The notes: generated by a model from the letters alone, not told the origin. A stretch of 64,000 nucleotides of DNA from Chryseobacterium indologenes (GCF_018362995.1 NZ_CP074372.1:4650001-4714000); one strand, 5' to 3'; positions 49,101 through 59,307 are shown, counted from the first letter of the stretch. Numbers and translations: made by a program.

Positions 49101-49359
49101 GAATGTGGTCAAATTTTGAATCCTGATCTTTAAACAAGAGCTGTAAAGCATATACGGTAGCAAAAAAAATAACCGCAAGACTCAGCATTCCGGTCATAAA
49201 ACCGATAGTATAAGGTGAGTTTAAATAAATTCCTTCCCCCACTGAAAGATTGAACTGGCTTCCGCAAAAAATACCAATAGCAACTAAGAGTAAGGCCACA
49301 AGATAGGTGAGCCAGTGCTTGGAAGAGCGTCCGGCTTCAAATAAAAATATAGTGTTCAT
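46192..49359 (-). CDS. ABC-2 permease fused to M1-family metallopeptidase domain
   Basis: 1055 residues. The first ~550 are two ABC-2-type permease halves with at least twelve membrane helices; the last ~450 form an M1 peptidase-like domain with GHELSHLWWGN (HExxH) and a downstream Glu in LTETLAMYTE. The GxMEN exopeptidase motif of soluble aminopeptidases is not seen. It starts 2 bases after the ATPase gene, so the pair forms a transporter. Such fusions are known in Bacteroidetes; transport substrate unknown. Confidence 0.9.
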   Translation of the reverse strand: MNTIFLFEAGRSSKHWLTYLVALLLVAIGIFCGSQFNLSVGEGIYLNSPYTIGFMTGMLSLAVIFFATVYALQLLFKDQDSKFDHILFSFPISKSTYLKGKFIAYFLQTFVSFSFLMTGFIIGQIMRTGSEMQENFTIIHYLYPLLIFGLTNSLFVCSFLFLISFIVRKKLLVVVGGLLLYVLYMVILLFSNSPFMAGSLPQSLETQQFSALIDPFGLSAYFMQARDLSSHQKNIQMVPFTGYLLLNRLLFILVSAGFLLLSLRLFSFSNLSGKKVKMSGIIQPLSETNRSEYSTVSANFGGLTSFRAVFSFVKTDLTYLFKSIAVPAVSILLLFCVGMEMYAEIEKGIRLPQKYAGSGLMATTISENFHLLGLLISVYFLNDIFWRSRTSGFFLIENSTFFSKNRLAGHFISISLLLFFFTGILIAQGIVFQAAYQYFHIDWKAYLGVFLFNTFPLILFSGLILFINDRIPNKFIALGVSILAVFVLSGPVSGKIISYPLFRIFSDFKGTYSDFNGYGIYEKAFARRLLFGAAAICTLWMFNGLIRSKKTPVASSILSIFLLVSGIFAGIFFMKGYIPKNEDQNLLSSVEYEKNFRKYENIPQPDITDVTTEIKLYPSENAYQIAGKYTLTNQTDQPINKLLVNFNEDLKLKSAALTSGPETIKIDKNTTEIVLQQAIQPGKTASLNFTLSYQWFAVNGHQSFNAIIENGSFMRISRYYPTIGYQKDYEIQDEKQRRQFKLGKLTELKKPEGPEVIKKDFINLNMIVSTEGNQTAIGTGDLVKKWTKSGRHYFEYKAGQIPFRFAVSSANYEIKSEKYKGIIINIFYHQKHFENADHLLENAKLTLNYCQQNFGKYPFKTINFAEISSFTRGFAATAYPSAIFMPEDMIFHANIQADKKQDVINELAGHELSHLWWGNSQINPDDREGSVMLTETLAMYTEMMLYKKMHGREKMMERIKVHEQIYDNEKGLSENVPIYKATGDVPHISYSKGAAAMIELSNLIGEDNVNAALKSFLNNNQYPKKPSSLDLINEFYKVTKDPSIRKQIDKLFKTI

Positions 49360-49361
49360 GA

Positions 49362-50234
49362 TTAAGGTTTTTGAGTGAGTGTTTGGAAATAAACGTGCTC
49401 CAGTAAAGGAGTTACGGAACTGAAATCTTTGGGAGATTCTTCAGAAAATACAGTAATATGAAGCTCCCTTTCGAGAAGCTGTCTGCTGATGATCTCATAG
49501 CTGGAACCATAGGTTTCCAGTTCGGTTTTGTCAATCGGTTTTGACCAGATTTTATTTTCCAGCTCTGCGATTAATTTTCCCGGATTTCCTTTTCTGAGAA
49601 TCTGTCCGTGATTCATTACCGCCATTTCTGAGCAAAGGTTTCTGACATCCTCAACGAGATGAGTGGACAGAATCACAATCACATCCTGGCTGATATCATT
49701 AAGCAATGTATTAAATCGGTTACGTTCTTCAGGGTCCAATCCTGCGGTGGGTTCATCCACAATAATAATTTTCGGATCTCCCAATAATGCCTGGGCTACG
49801 CCGAAACGCTGTTTCATTCCTCCGGAGAAGGTGTGTACTTCTTTTTTAGCAAAATCAGAAAGGTTGACCTTTTCAAGAAGACCCAGAATTTGATTTTTAC
49901 GATTATTTTTGTCGGTGATACCTTTCAATACAGCAATATGTTCCAATAGGTCATAAGCAGATACCTTTGGATAAACACCAAAGTCCTGAGGTAGGAATCC
50001 AAGATTCTGTTTGATATAATCGGGATTTTTGATAATATCTACTTCATTGAAAAGCAGTGTTCCCGATGTTGGTTTCTGAAGCCCTACAATGGTTTTCATC
50101 AGAGAAGATTTTCCGGCTCCGTTGGGACCAAGCAGCCCGAACATTCCGTTTTGGATGTCGAGGGAAATGTTCTTAATGGCTTGAAAACCATTTTTGTAGG
50201 TAAGACTGAGATTGTTGATTGATAATGTGTTCAT
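49362..50234 (-). CDS. ABC transporter ATP-binding protein
   Basis: 290 residues. Walker A GPNGAGKSS, Q-loop near 'LGFLPQDFGVYP', signature FSGGMKQRFG, Walker B IIIVDEPTAGLDP and switch His in STHLVED. It energises the permease/peptidase fusion encoded directly downstream. Confidence 0.96.
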   Translation of the reverse strand: MNTLSINNLSLTYKNGFQAIKNISLDIQNGMFGLLGPNGAGKSSLMKTIVGLQKPTSGTLLFNEVDIIKNPDYIKQNLGFLPQDFGVYPKVSAYDLLEHIAVLKGITDKNNRKNQILGLLEKVNLSDFAKKEVHTFSGGMKQRFGVAQALLGDPKIIIVDEPTAGLDPEERNRFNTLLNDISQDVIVILSTHLVEDVRNLCSEMAVMNHGQILRKGNPGKLIAELENKIWSKPIDKTELETYGSSYEIISRQLLERELHITVFSEESPKDFSSVTPLLEHVYFQTLTQKP

Positions 50235-50423
50235 AACGTTGTGTTTGGGGAATAAAAGGACGGGCGGCCTTTCGGCAGCTAGTTTAAATTTAAAGTTTAA
50301 AGTTTAGGGTTTAAAGTTTAGGATTGGAGTATTAGCTGGAAGTTAGAAGTGGAATTTTTACACACCCACTCTAAACGCTCCAACACGTAACTCGTACCCC
50401 GAATCCCGCAACTCGAATCTCGA
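50235..50423. repeat. Intergenic with degenerate 'taactcg..cccgaat' repeats
   Basis: 50280-50330 repeats aaatttaaagtttaaagttt. 50340-50423 repeats cgtaactcgtaccccgaatc-type wording; its reverse complement resembles 54340-54470 and 51650-51740. Confidence 0.55.
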
Positions 50424-50627
50424 TTACTCTTTAAATTCAAGAATATCTCCCGGCTGGCATTCCAGGATTTTACAAATGGCTTCAAGGGTATCGAAGCGGA
50501 CACCTTTGGCTTTGCCGGTTTTCAGGATAGAGAGGTTTACGGGCGTGATACCCAGTTTTTCTGCCAATTCTTTACTCTGCATTTTTCGTTTGGCAAGCAT
50601 CACATCTAAGTTGACTATAATTGGCAT
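50424..50627 (-). CDS. XRE-family helix-turn-helix regulator
   Basis: 67 residues from the ATG at 50627 (MPIIVNLDVMLAKRK). The HTH is 'QSKELAEKLGITPVNLSILKTGKAKGVRFDTLEAICKIL', close to HipB/YozG types. It starts 1 base after the stop of the DUF2975 gene, a coupling that recurs widely: DUF2975 membrane protein plus small XRE regulator. Confidence 0.92.
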   Translation of the reverse strand: MPIIVNLDVMLAKRKMQSKELAEKLGITPVNLSILKTGKAKGVRFDTLEAICKILECQPGDILEFKE

Positions 50628-50628
50628 T

Positions 50629-51144
50629 TTAAATAAATAGGTCTTGTTCGTTTTGCAAATGTAGTCCTTGCTTAAAGATATTCGCAAGAAACAGACAGAA
50701 AATTCCAAGCATAAAGTGAATAAACACCAGTCCCCATATCATACTTTCTACTTCCACAAAGAAACTCGCGATCATCACCAGTGGAAGCGGGATAAAAATA
50801 TTGTACAGGTAAAATTTCTTAAGTTGAATAATGTTTTCCTGAGTAAACAGTTTCTGCTGGAAAAATACTTTGAAAACCCTGGCAGATAACCAGAAAAAGA
50901 TTCCATAAGTGATGAGTACAGACAGAAATGAAAAAATCATATAGGAGTAATTGTTTTCGATATTCAGAAATGGCTGTTCTGTAAACGGATAATTGATGTG
51001 GAGGAACTTCCCCTCTTTATAAGGTGTAACCGCAAATCCGCTGATCAGGCAGAATACGGAATACACAAAAGTGATTAAATATCCGGCCGACAATACAGAG
51101 CAGATATAAAATAAAATTTTTGAAATAATTTTGGTCTGGTTCAT
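50629..51144 (-). CDS. DUF2975 membrane protein
   Basis: 171 residues, four membrane helices, with 'SVLITYGIFFWLSARVFKVFFQQKLFTQENI' as in DUF2975. Paired with the XRE regulator downstream. The likely role is a membrane signal input to that regulator, which is inference. Confidence 0.87.
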   Translation of the reverse strand: MNQTKIISKILFYICSVLSAGYLITFVYSVFCLISGFAVTPYKEGKFLHINYPFTEQPFLNIENNYSYMIFSFLSVLITYGIFFWLSARVFKVFFQQKLFTQENIIQLKKFYLYNIFIPLPLVMIASFFVEVESMIWGLVFIHFMLGIFCLFLANIFKQGLHLQNEQDLFI

Positions 51145-51312
51145 GGTACGAAGAGTAATTGATATTGCAAATGTATAATTAATTATCGTAAAACAATAAT
51201 TGATTTAAATAAAATTTTATTTTGTATTGTGTGGAATTTGAGAATAAAGTATTGAAAACGTTGTGATAATCACTGTTTTTAATTAATTTTAAATAATAAA
51301 AAAATAGAAACC

Positions 51313-51654
51313 ATGGCTTACAGTACTGAACTTGCCGACCGGGTACGTGAACGGCTTTCAATCATAGAAAATATTGAGGTTGAAGAGAAGAAAATGTTCA
51401 GCGGACTGTCTTTTCTGGTAAACGGGAAAATGTGTATCAATATCAGTCATGACAACCTGATGTGCCGTTATGATCCGGAAATGGAAGATGAGGTTTCGGA
51501 GAAAAAAGGTTTTCTGCCGATGATTATGAAAGGCAAGCAGTTAAATGGATATTGCTATGTTGAACCCATTGGTTTTCAAAAAGCAGCTGATTTTGAATAC
51601 TGGATCAGAATCTGTTTGGATTATAATCCGGTGGCGAAGGCGTCGAAAAAGTGA
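51313..51654 (+). CDS. TfoX/Sxy N-terminal domain protein
   Basis: 113 residues. 'EEKKMFSGLSFLVNGKMCINISHDNLMCRYDPE' matches the TfoX N-terminal domain; no C-terminal Sxy domain is present. A competence role is not implied in Bacteroidetes. Preceded by an AT-rich promoter region. Confidence 0.9.
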   Translation: MAYSTELADRVRERLSIIENIEVEEKKMFSGLSFLVNGKMCINISHDNLMCRYDPEMEDEVSEKKGFLPMIMKGKQLNGYCYVEPIGFQKAADFEYWIRICLDYNPVAKASKK

Positions 51655-51753
51655 GTGGGAGTTGGGTGCTGGGTGCGAGTTTCGGGTTACTGAGGCTGAG
51701 AGTAAGAGAGTGGGAGTGTTGGAGTTTACAATCCCACATTCATCACTCATCAT
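51655..51753. repeat. Degenerate G-rich intergenic repeat
   Basis: Wording such as gagtttcgggttac and gagagtgggagtgttggag resembles 54340-54430 on the same strand. Confidence 0.5.
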
Positions 51754-52854
51754 TTATAATTCATCATTATGATAAAGTTTTTCCCTGATCTGAATTAAGA
51801 TTTTCGTTGTTTTTTCCAGATCCGGCCCGTCAGGAAGACTGGATGTTGAATAGTGTTTTTCTATTGATTGTATAAGGTGTTCTGCCATTTGCATTACACT
51901 TTCATAAGATTGGTTGCCCGCTTTAATATCTAACAGTTCGTCCCGGTTTTCTACGCGGATCGTCAGTGAACTGGTTTTAAAAATCTGTTCACAGGACTGC
52001 AGGAGCCTGATGGTGTGCATCATATTCTTGCTGTCGTAATTTTGCCCGTGGGTCTGATTGACATTATAACGGTCCTCATTACGCTCAGCCACCCATTTCC
52101 AATATTCTCTGTAATCTTTGCAGTAAACAGAGTAGGCATCAAGGTTACAGAACAGATAAGCGACCGGTTTTTCATCTTTAGGAATGGACGACACAGAAAC
52201 CTGATTTGCCTCTTCATTCTGCATAACACCTTTATAACCCAATGTTCCCGATTCATCATAAAATAAAGCATACATTCCCTTTGTATGGTCAATGTTGATT
52301 AATCCGCATTTTTCCTGTGAACCACCCCGTCCTTCGGACACCCCTCCAGAGAAAGGGAATTCGAGAAGCCATTTTTTCAACGGTACAGAACCTTGCCCCT
52401 TAAGGATAAAACAGAAATCCAGAATAGATTTTCTTTCTTTATCAACAGGATTTAAAATCTTTTTGTTAAGACCTTTCACCTTTTTGATCTGGGAAACAGC
52501 ATAGCCTGCAAAAGTATCTTTACAGAGTTTTGAAAGGAAATCTTCGGTTTTCAGCAGATCCATCAACGGATGTTTATATTGAATACAATCTTCCGGACTT
52601 GCCAGAATTTCAAGGATATTGGGATTGTTTTTCTGCAGCAGTTCTACAAACCTCCCGATTTCGTAATACGTAATGTCATTGGTCTCGTTGGAAACCTGCG
52701 GGATGTAATTCAGACCAAAGAAATCTTTCTTCGGCAGATAATACACTCCACGGATATCCGTATCAGAATTCTCCGTTGCCAGCCCAAAAGCGCGACTTCC
52801 GGAAATGGCTTCGAAGAGGAGGAGGTTGCGGGTTTTTAGGTCTTGGATGGTCAT
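51754..52854 (-). CDS. YcgL/COG3541-like predicted nucleotidyltransferase with in-frame repeat
   Basis: 366 residues. The N-terminus has the pol-beta-superfamily motif 'SGSRAFGLATENSDTDIRGVY' (GS...D-x-D). A central basic helical part and a C-terminal helical tail follow. Within it, 'EFPFSGGVSEGRGG' at about 165-178 is the translation of a shortened A-type dispersed repeat (52321-52361), read without a frameshift. A second member of the family lies at 53535. Homologues often occur near RtcB loci; the role is unproven. Confidence 0.83.
   Translation of the reverse strand: MTIQDLKTRNLLLFEAISGSRAFGLATENSDTDIRGVYYLPKKDFFGLNYIPQVSNETNDITYYEIGRFVELLQKNNPNILEILASPEDCIQYKHPLMDLLKTEDFLSKLCKDTFAGYAVSQIKKVKGLNKKILNPVDKERKSILDFCFILKGQGSVPLKKWLLEFPFSGGVSEGRGGSQEKCGLINIDHTKGMYALFYDESGTLGYKGVMQNEEANQVSVSSIPKDEKPVAYLFCNLDAYSVYCKDYREYWKWVAERNEDRYNVNQTHGQNYDSKNMMHTIRLLQSCEQIFKTSSLTIRVENRDELLDIKAGNQSYESVMQMAEHLIQSIEKHYSTSSLPDGPDLEKTTKILIQIREKLYHNDEL
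52321..52361 (-). repeat. Shortened A-type repeat inside a coding sequence
   Basis: The minus strand reads ttccctttctctggaggggtg, then tccgaagga instead of the usual palindrome, then cggggtggt. Both outer arms match the intergenic A elements at 5662, 41405 and 57058. Confidence 0.75.
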
Positions 52855-52908
52855 GATTTTTTTATTTTTTTTTGGAATAATTGTGGTGTATTAAGTGAAC
52901 TTCAAAAA

Positions 52909-53523
52909 TTAAAGTGCATCAAAAGTTTCTTTGATGATTTCCGGTAAAGGTTTGAATTGTGTAAGAAATTTATATTTTATTCCTGCAGTTGTTTTATAAG
53001 ATGATAAATTATACCCCACATTGCCTTTTTCTTCTTTATTGAGAACAAGATTGTCATAATTTCCCAAATCCATAGTGATAATAAGTTCTTCTCCAGACTT
53101 TCTGAACTCTTCATAACAGTTGTTGATAAAGTTAAAAGAAGGATTTGTTCTGTCAAAACAATCTTCTTTTATACGGAATTCATAAACTGCATCATCAAGC
53201 TGTTGTAACAATATAGCTAAATCTGCATCCTTTCCGTGAAGTTCTTTATATCGGGTAACAACTAATTCAATAAAAGCTTCCGTATAGAAAATGATAAAAC
53301 TATCATCATCAATATTCCAAAAAATACTATAAAAATAATTGTGTTTGGGAAGATCATACCTTTTGAAAGTTTCGATCACTGACAGAGGGACTTCAATTCC
53401 CATTTCTTCCTTTAAAAATTGACATCTTTCAATAAATTCATGTATTTTTTCTTTCTCTTTGGGAATCAATCTTTCAATCTCCTTTTGAATATATTTCTTT
53501 TTGAAAAAGTTGAATATTTTCAT
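52909..53523 (-). CDS. Hypothetical protein, 204 aa
   Basis: Not recognised. Soluble, acidic-helical, with a Lys-rich start and a mixed C-terminal part. It lies between two nucleotidyltransferase genes and starts 11 bases after the downstream end of the gene at 53535, so is probably in its operon. Confidence 0.65.
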   Translation of the reverse strand: MKIFNFFKKKYIQKEIERLIPKEKEKIHEFIERCQFLKEEMGIEVPLSVIETFKRYDLPKHNYFYSIFWNIDDDSFIIFYTEAFIELVVTRYKELHGKDADLAILLQQLDDAVYEFRIKEDCFDRTNPSFNFINNCYEEFRKSGEELIITMDLGNYDNLVLNKEEKGNVGYNLSSYKTTAGIKYKFLTQFKPLPEIIKETFDAL

Positions 53524-53534
53524 GTTATCTTTCT

Positions 53535-55552
<2,018 letters not shown>

Positions 55553-56335
55553 ATGAAAACCATAAAAAATGAATTGATCTACTTTGCAACAGCACTGATG
55601 TTTTTCACAAGAATTCCGGTTCCGTTTACCATTCCATATTCCAGTGAGATTATGAATAAATCCCAAAAGTATTTTGCCTGGGTTGGATTAGTGATAGGAC
55701 TCATTAATGCTGTAATTCTTTATCTTTCTACGATGCTCTTTAATCTTGAAATAGGAATTGTTTTAATGATGGTCTCCAGTGTTTTACTTACCGGGGCGTT
55801 TCATGAAGACGGTTTCACAGATATGTGCGATAGTTTCGGAGGAGGATATGGAAAGGAAAAAATACTGACCATTATGAAAGACAGTCGGGTAGGAGCATAT
55901 GGAACCATTGGAATTATTCTGCTGTTTGCATTGAAATTTTACAGCATTCAGGCTTTGGGAATAATAGCACCAGTAAGAGTTCTCGCCATCATTGTTTTAG
56001 CGCATACAGTAAGCCGGTTTATTTCGGGAACTATGATTTATACTCACCGATATGTTACCGATATTGATGTCAGCAAATCAAAACCTTTGGCCAATAAACC
56101 TTTGGATGGAATGGCTTTACTGGTAGGATTTATAAGTGTTTTAATTGCTTTTGCCCTGATTTCGGACTGGCGGTTGATTTTCGCTTTTGCGCTGGCCTAT
56201 TTGGGTAAAATATATATGGGATGGTATTTTAAAAAGCATATTGGCGGTTACACAGGTGACTGTTTAGGATCCGTACAGCAGGTTTGTGAAGTTTTATTTT
56301 ACTTAGGAACAATGATCGCATGGAAATTCATTTAA
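55553..56335 (+). CDS. cobS: Adenosylcobinamide-GDP ribazoletransferase CobS
   Basis: 260 residues, about six membrane helices. 'FTRIPVP' near the start and GAFHEDGFTDMCDSFGGG, the metal-binding active-site motif, are diagnostic. It joins alpha-ribazole to adenosylcobinamide-GDP. It overlaps cobC by 16 bases. Confidence 0.95.
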   Translation: MKTIKNELIYFATALMFFTRIPVPFTIPYSSEIMNKSQKYFAWVGLVIGLINAVILYLSTMLFNLEIGIVLMMVSSVLLTGAFHEDGFTDMCDSFGGGYGKEKILTIMKDSRVGAYGTIGIILLFALKFYSIQALGIIAPVRVLAIIVLAHTVSRFISGTMIYTHRYVTDIDVSKSKPLANKPLDGMALLVGFISVLIAFALISDWRLIFAFALAYLGKIYMGWYFKKHIGGYTGDCLGSVQQVCEVLFYLGTMIAWKFI

Positions 56336-56874
56336 TCCGTCATACCGCCGTAGAAAATCCGGAGAACCTGTGTTATGGTTTTGCTGAAATGCCTTTAAGA
56401 AAAGATTATCCTGAAGATTTTAATGCATTAGAGATAGATGATGATTATGATATCGTTATCTCAAGTTCTTCTGAGCGATGCCGTCTTCTGGCCGATTATT
56501 TTAAATTGGATTATCAAACAGATGAAAGACTCCGCGAAATGAATTTCGGGAACTGGGAAATGAAAAAATGGACCAATATTCCGGAAGAAGAAATCAATCC
56601 GTGGTATAAAGATTTTATCAATGTTAAAGCTGCTGGCGGAGAAAATCTTGTTGAAATGCAGACCCGTGTTCTCAACTTTTGGAATGAACTCATTCAGAAA
56701 AACGATGTCAATAAGGTTCTCATCATTACCCATGCAGGAGTCATACGTTTGATTCTTCAGACAGTGCTTAAGTTTCCACTTGAAAAGATGTTTAATATTC
56801 AGATTGATTATGGAAAGAAGGTCATTATTAATGTGAATGACGGAATATTTTCTGTGAAAAAGATGAATGTATAG
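56320..56874 (+). CDS. cobC: Alpha-ribazole phosphatase, histidine phosphatase family
   Basis: 184 residues. The phosphohistidine site is LIRHTAVE (family RHG variant) and the second His is in ITHAG; 'ISSSSERCRLLADYF' and 'REMNFGNWE' complete the family pattern. Position at the end of cobT-cobS supports the alpha-ribazole phosphatase role. The kinase/guanylyltransferase CobU/CobP is not in this window. Confidence 0.88.
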   Translation: MEIHLIRHTAVENPENLCYGFAEMPLRKDYPEDFNALEIDDDYDIVISSSSERCRLLADYFKLDYQTDERLREMNFGNWEMKKWTNIPEEEINPWYKDFINVKAAGGENLVEMQTRVLNFWNELIQKNDVNKVLIITHAGVIRLILQTVLKFPLEKMFNIQIDYGKKVIINVNDGIFSVKKMNV

Positions 56875-56920
56875 TCACTGTAAACATTCTGCATTATTCA
56901 TTATCTAGAATATGATGTTT

Positions 56921-57112
56921 AGATTCCTACGGAATGACACAATAGCAATAGAGCTTTATCCGTACAGTTTGTCATTCCGCAGGAATCCAGCCCGCGTTAT
57001 CAGAAAAATTAATTAGGAAATCGCACTTCTGAATACTATTTCAACTGAAGACGTAAAAATTCCCCTCCTCCGGAGGGGTGGCGAAAATTCAAAGAATTTT
57101 TGACGGGGTAGT
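56921..57112 (+). repeat. Composite B-A dispersed repeat (copy 2)
   Basis: B inverted repeat 56921-56990 (ttcctacggaatgacac...gtcattccgcaggaatcc), a spacer ending caactgaagacg, and A element 57058-57112. It lies between convergent cobC and the 584-residue gene. Confidence 0.8.
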
Positions 57113-57138
57113 TTTCAACGTCCCCTCATCAAATCTCA

Positions 57139-57173
57139 CAAAAAAACGCCACCCGATAGCATCAGATGACGTT
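57139..57173 (-). terminator. Terminator after the 584-aa gene
   Basis: Minus-strand stem aacgtca/tggcgtt followed by seven T, just past the stop codon at 57181. Confidence 0.75.
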
Positions 57174-57180
57174 ATAGAAT

Positions 57181-58935
57181 TTATTTAAAAATCCTGATAA
57201 AACTATCTTTTTCCAGGCTTTCCAGTGAAAAATCAAAGTCAGCCTCGAACTTTTCTCTGGTAATCTCTGCGCCAAGCTCTTTTACAAGTTCATTGAAAGA
57301 CATCGCTTCGTACCATTGCTGATACAATGCGCTTGTAGCCATCATTGAAACTTCACTATTTCCTGAAACATGAGAATGTCCGGCTCCGAAATTCAATAGT
57401 ACGAAACATTGCTTTTCGTTTTTTGTTACCAGCATTCCCAGAATCATCTGTTTTTGAACAGAATTACATCTGGCTTCAGCAAATAAATTGTTGGGATTCA
57501 TCATATACTGATAGGAAATATCATCTCCTTTTCCGATCACGATTTTATATCCACAATTGGCATCTCCGCTGAAAACGTTGTTCATGACAAGTGTTGGTGC
57601 ACAATGCCCTTTATTGGCATAAAGATATTCAACAGCACCGTTGGGAGCAGAAGTCATATCTCCTGAATACATCAATTGTCCGTCACCATGGTTATAAGCG
57701 GCATTCCAGCCTATTTTTCCGGCAATATTCAATCCTGAAAGGTCAAGGTCATTGGCTCCCCATTGATCTTCCCAATAAATACCTACTGCCAGTCTTTCAC
57801 CATAAAAACGGGTTCCGGTAGGAATATTTCCAACAAACATTTTTTCAGAAGCTGGTAATGCAAATTCTACATTCTCAGGGAAGTAGAACTTCTTTCCGGA
57901 AAGGTTTTCATATTTCAGTTTCAAGAAATCCAGAATGAAATCATAGTTGAACTGATTTACGTAAGTTTCCTTACCTTTTTTAGTCCATGATTTTCCGTTT
58001 CTGACTCTATAGACAAAAGTATCCTGACCATACATTCTTGAGTAACATGCGGACAATGCTTTAAATAATGCAAACGGTGTCGCATTTTCCAGCCAATGCC
58101 AATCACTGTTTTCTAATAATGTATTGGTAGTATTGTTCAATGGATTTGAAATCAATGGTTTATGGTTTATTTTAGAAAGCTTTGAAATCTTATTAATAGC
58201 TTTCGGAGCTCTGTTTTTATAAGCAAGGAATAACGGCTTGAATCTGTTGAAAATTTCTGCCAGTTTTTCCATACCAAAGCTTTCAAACAGATAGGTTGGA
58301 TTAAAATTACTTTGCTTAATTAAAGTAATCAATTCATCATTTTTAATTAAAAGCGTTGTATGAGTCGTTTTATAAATGACATAACGGAAAAACTCAACAG
58401 GATTTTCAGGATAAATATCGTATAGATCGGCTATTTTGATAATGGCTTCCTTATTTCTGATGTTTTCTTTTCCTGTGAAATCATATTCCAGTTCCGTATG
58501 CAGAATATGCAGCAAATCATCAATGGTTTCTTCTTTTAAAGCAATTCCTGACTTTAAGAGAGAAAGGCATTTTTCCTGCATTTCTTCTACTGTATAAGCT
58601 TTTATGACTTTAAAAATTAATTTTGTATCAGGAACATCCAATATTTCTTTAGGAATGTAAATTTCATTTTGAAAATTACTTCTATAGGTTGAAATATAGT
58701 GTCTGATCTGTTCAAAAAACAATTCAGTTCTGGAAGTATTTTTTATTTTCTCCCAGGATTTATGGAAAGTTTTATTCAAATCATTTCCATTCAGTTTTTC
58801 CTTGGCATAATAAGAGATGATCTCATTTTTTGCCCAAACTGCATTAGGTTCAATAAGAAAACCGTCATTGGAAATAAATGGCTCTGCATTCGATTCTTTG
58901 GCCAATACCGCATTGAATAATTGTAGTGTTTTCAT
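57181..58935 (-). CDS. 584-aa RtcB-locus protein with TerD-like segment
   Basis: Not recognised with certainty. Residues about 1-270 are helical and Lys/Glu-rich; a middle part has 'RMYGQDTFVYRVRNGKSWTKKGKETYVNQFNYDF'. From about 380, 'GERLAVGIYWEDQWGANDLDLSG', 'IGWNAAY' and 'LMYSGDMTSAPNGAVEYLY' resemble the calcium-binding jelly-roll of TerD-type stress proteins (DxDLS, GD motifs). It lacks a signal peptide. It follows rtcB, a tRNA-like RNA and hairpin repeats on the same strand, so the inference is a partner in RNA repair or RNA binding. Confidence 0.7.
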   Translation of the reverse strand: MKTLQLFNAVLAKESNAEPFISNDGFLIEPNAVWAKNEIISYYAKEKLNGNDLNKTFHKSWEKIKNTSRTELFFEQIRHYISTYRSNFQNEIYIPKEILDVPDTKLIFKVIKAYTVEEMQEKCLSLLKSGIALKEETIDDLLHILHTELEYDFTGKENIRNKEAIIKIADLYDIYPENPVEFFRYVIYKTTHTTLLIKNDELITLIKQSNFNPTYLFESFGMEKLAEIFNRFKPLFLAYKNRAPKAINKISKLSKINHKPLISNPLNNTTNTLLENSDWHWLENATPFALFKALSACYSRMYGQDTFVYRVRNGKSWTKKGKETYVNQFNYDFILDFLKLKYENLSGKKFYFPENVEFALPASEKMFVGNIPTGTRFYGERLAVGIYWEDQWGANDLDLSGLNIAGKIGWNAAYNHGDGQLMYSGDMTSAPNGAVEYLYANKGHCAPTLVMNNVFSGDANCGYKIVIGKGDDISYQYMMNPNNLFAEARCNSVQKQMILGMLVTKNEKQCFVLLNFGAGHSHVSGNSEVSMMATSALYQQWYEAMSFNELVKELGAEITREKFEADFDFSLESLEKDSFIRIFK

Positions 58936-58985
58936 TGTTTTAGTTTAAAAAATAAGTGAGGAGTATGTTCATTAAAAGTGAAGGG

Positions 58986-59117
58986 TATAGGAACTCCTTT
59001 TACCTATAGTTTATAAAAAGCGGGGAGTATCTTTCCAAAATATAGGAACTCCCTTTGCCTTATAATTTGTAAAAAGGCGGAAAGTAATTCTGAATTATAG
59101 GAACTTTCTTTGCCTTA
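58986..59117 (-). repeat. Tandem 55-nt-period hairpin repeat array
   Basis: On the minus strand the motif agttcctata recurs; its plus-strand complement starts at 59096, 59041 and 58986, 55 bases apart. A further copy lies in the tRNA-like sequence at 59217. Each full unit is TACTnnnCGC, an AT loop, (A)GG-AA, then AGTTCCTATA, able to pair as actttc/gggagt (59041-59088) and actcc/ggagt (58986-59031). The pairing bases change together, suggesting a selected RNA hairpin. It is not CRISPR: units are unequal and no spacers or cas genes occur. Confidence 0.7.
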
Positions 59118-59171
59118 ATTTTTTTAACTAATGAAAATGAATAGGTTAATGTAAACATTTTCATTGTATTG

Positions 59172-59282
59172 AGGAGCAGACAGGACTCGAACCTGTGACC
59201 CACAATCTTGGCGATTTATAGGAACTTTAGTTGCCTGCAGCGAAAAGTAATTTTGTTGCTCTACCATCTGAGCTACTGCCCC
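59172..59282 (-). tRNA. tRNA-like gene with repeat insert in the anticodon arm
   Basis: Minus strand, 111 nt (about 38 longer than a normal tRNA). Acceptor ggggcag/ctgctcc pairs fully with one G-U. The D arm is gctcagatggtagagc. The T arm is acagg-ttcgagt-cctgt. Four base pairs of the anticodon stem (acaa/ttgt) remain, but the loop is replaced by about 40 nt holding a copy of the 55-nt repeat, with its own stem acttt/aaagt. No standard anticodon can be assigned. It sits 99 bases downstream of rtcB. It may be an RtcB substrate, a sensor or a decayed tRNA. Confidence 0.7.
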
Positions 59283-59307
59283 TGCCGTTATAAAAAGTTT
59301 TCATGAA

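Noticed and set aside
58986..59252. CRISPR array
   Set aside because: Only four partial repeat copies with variable interiors that pair internally; no spacers of constant length and no cas genes.
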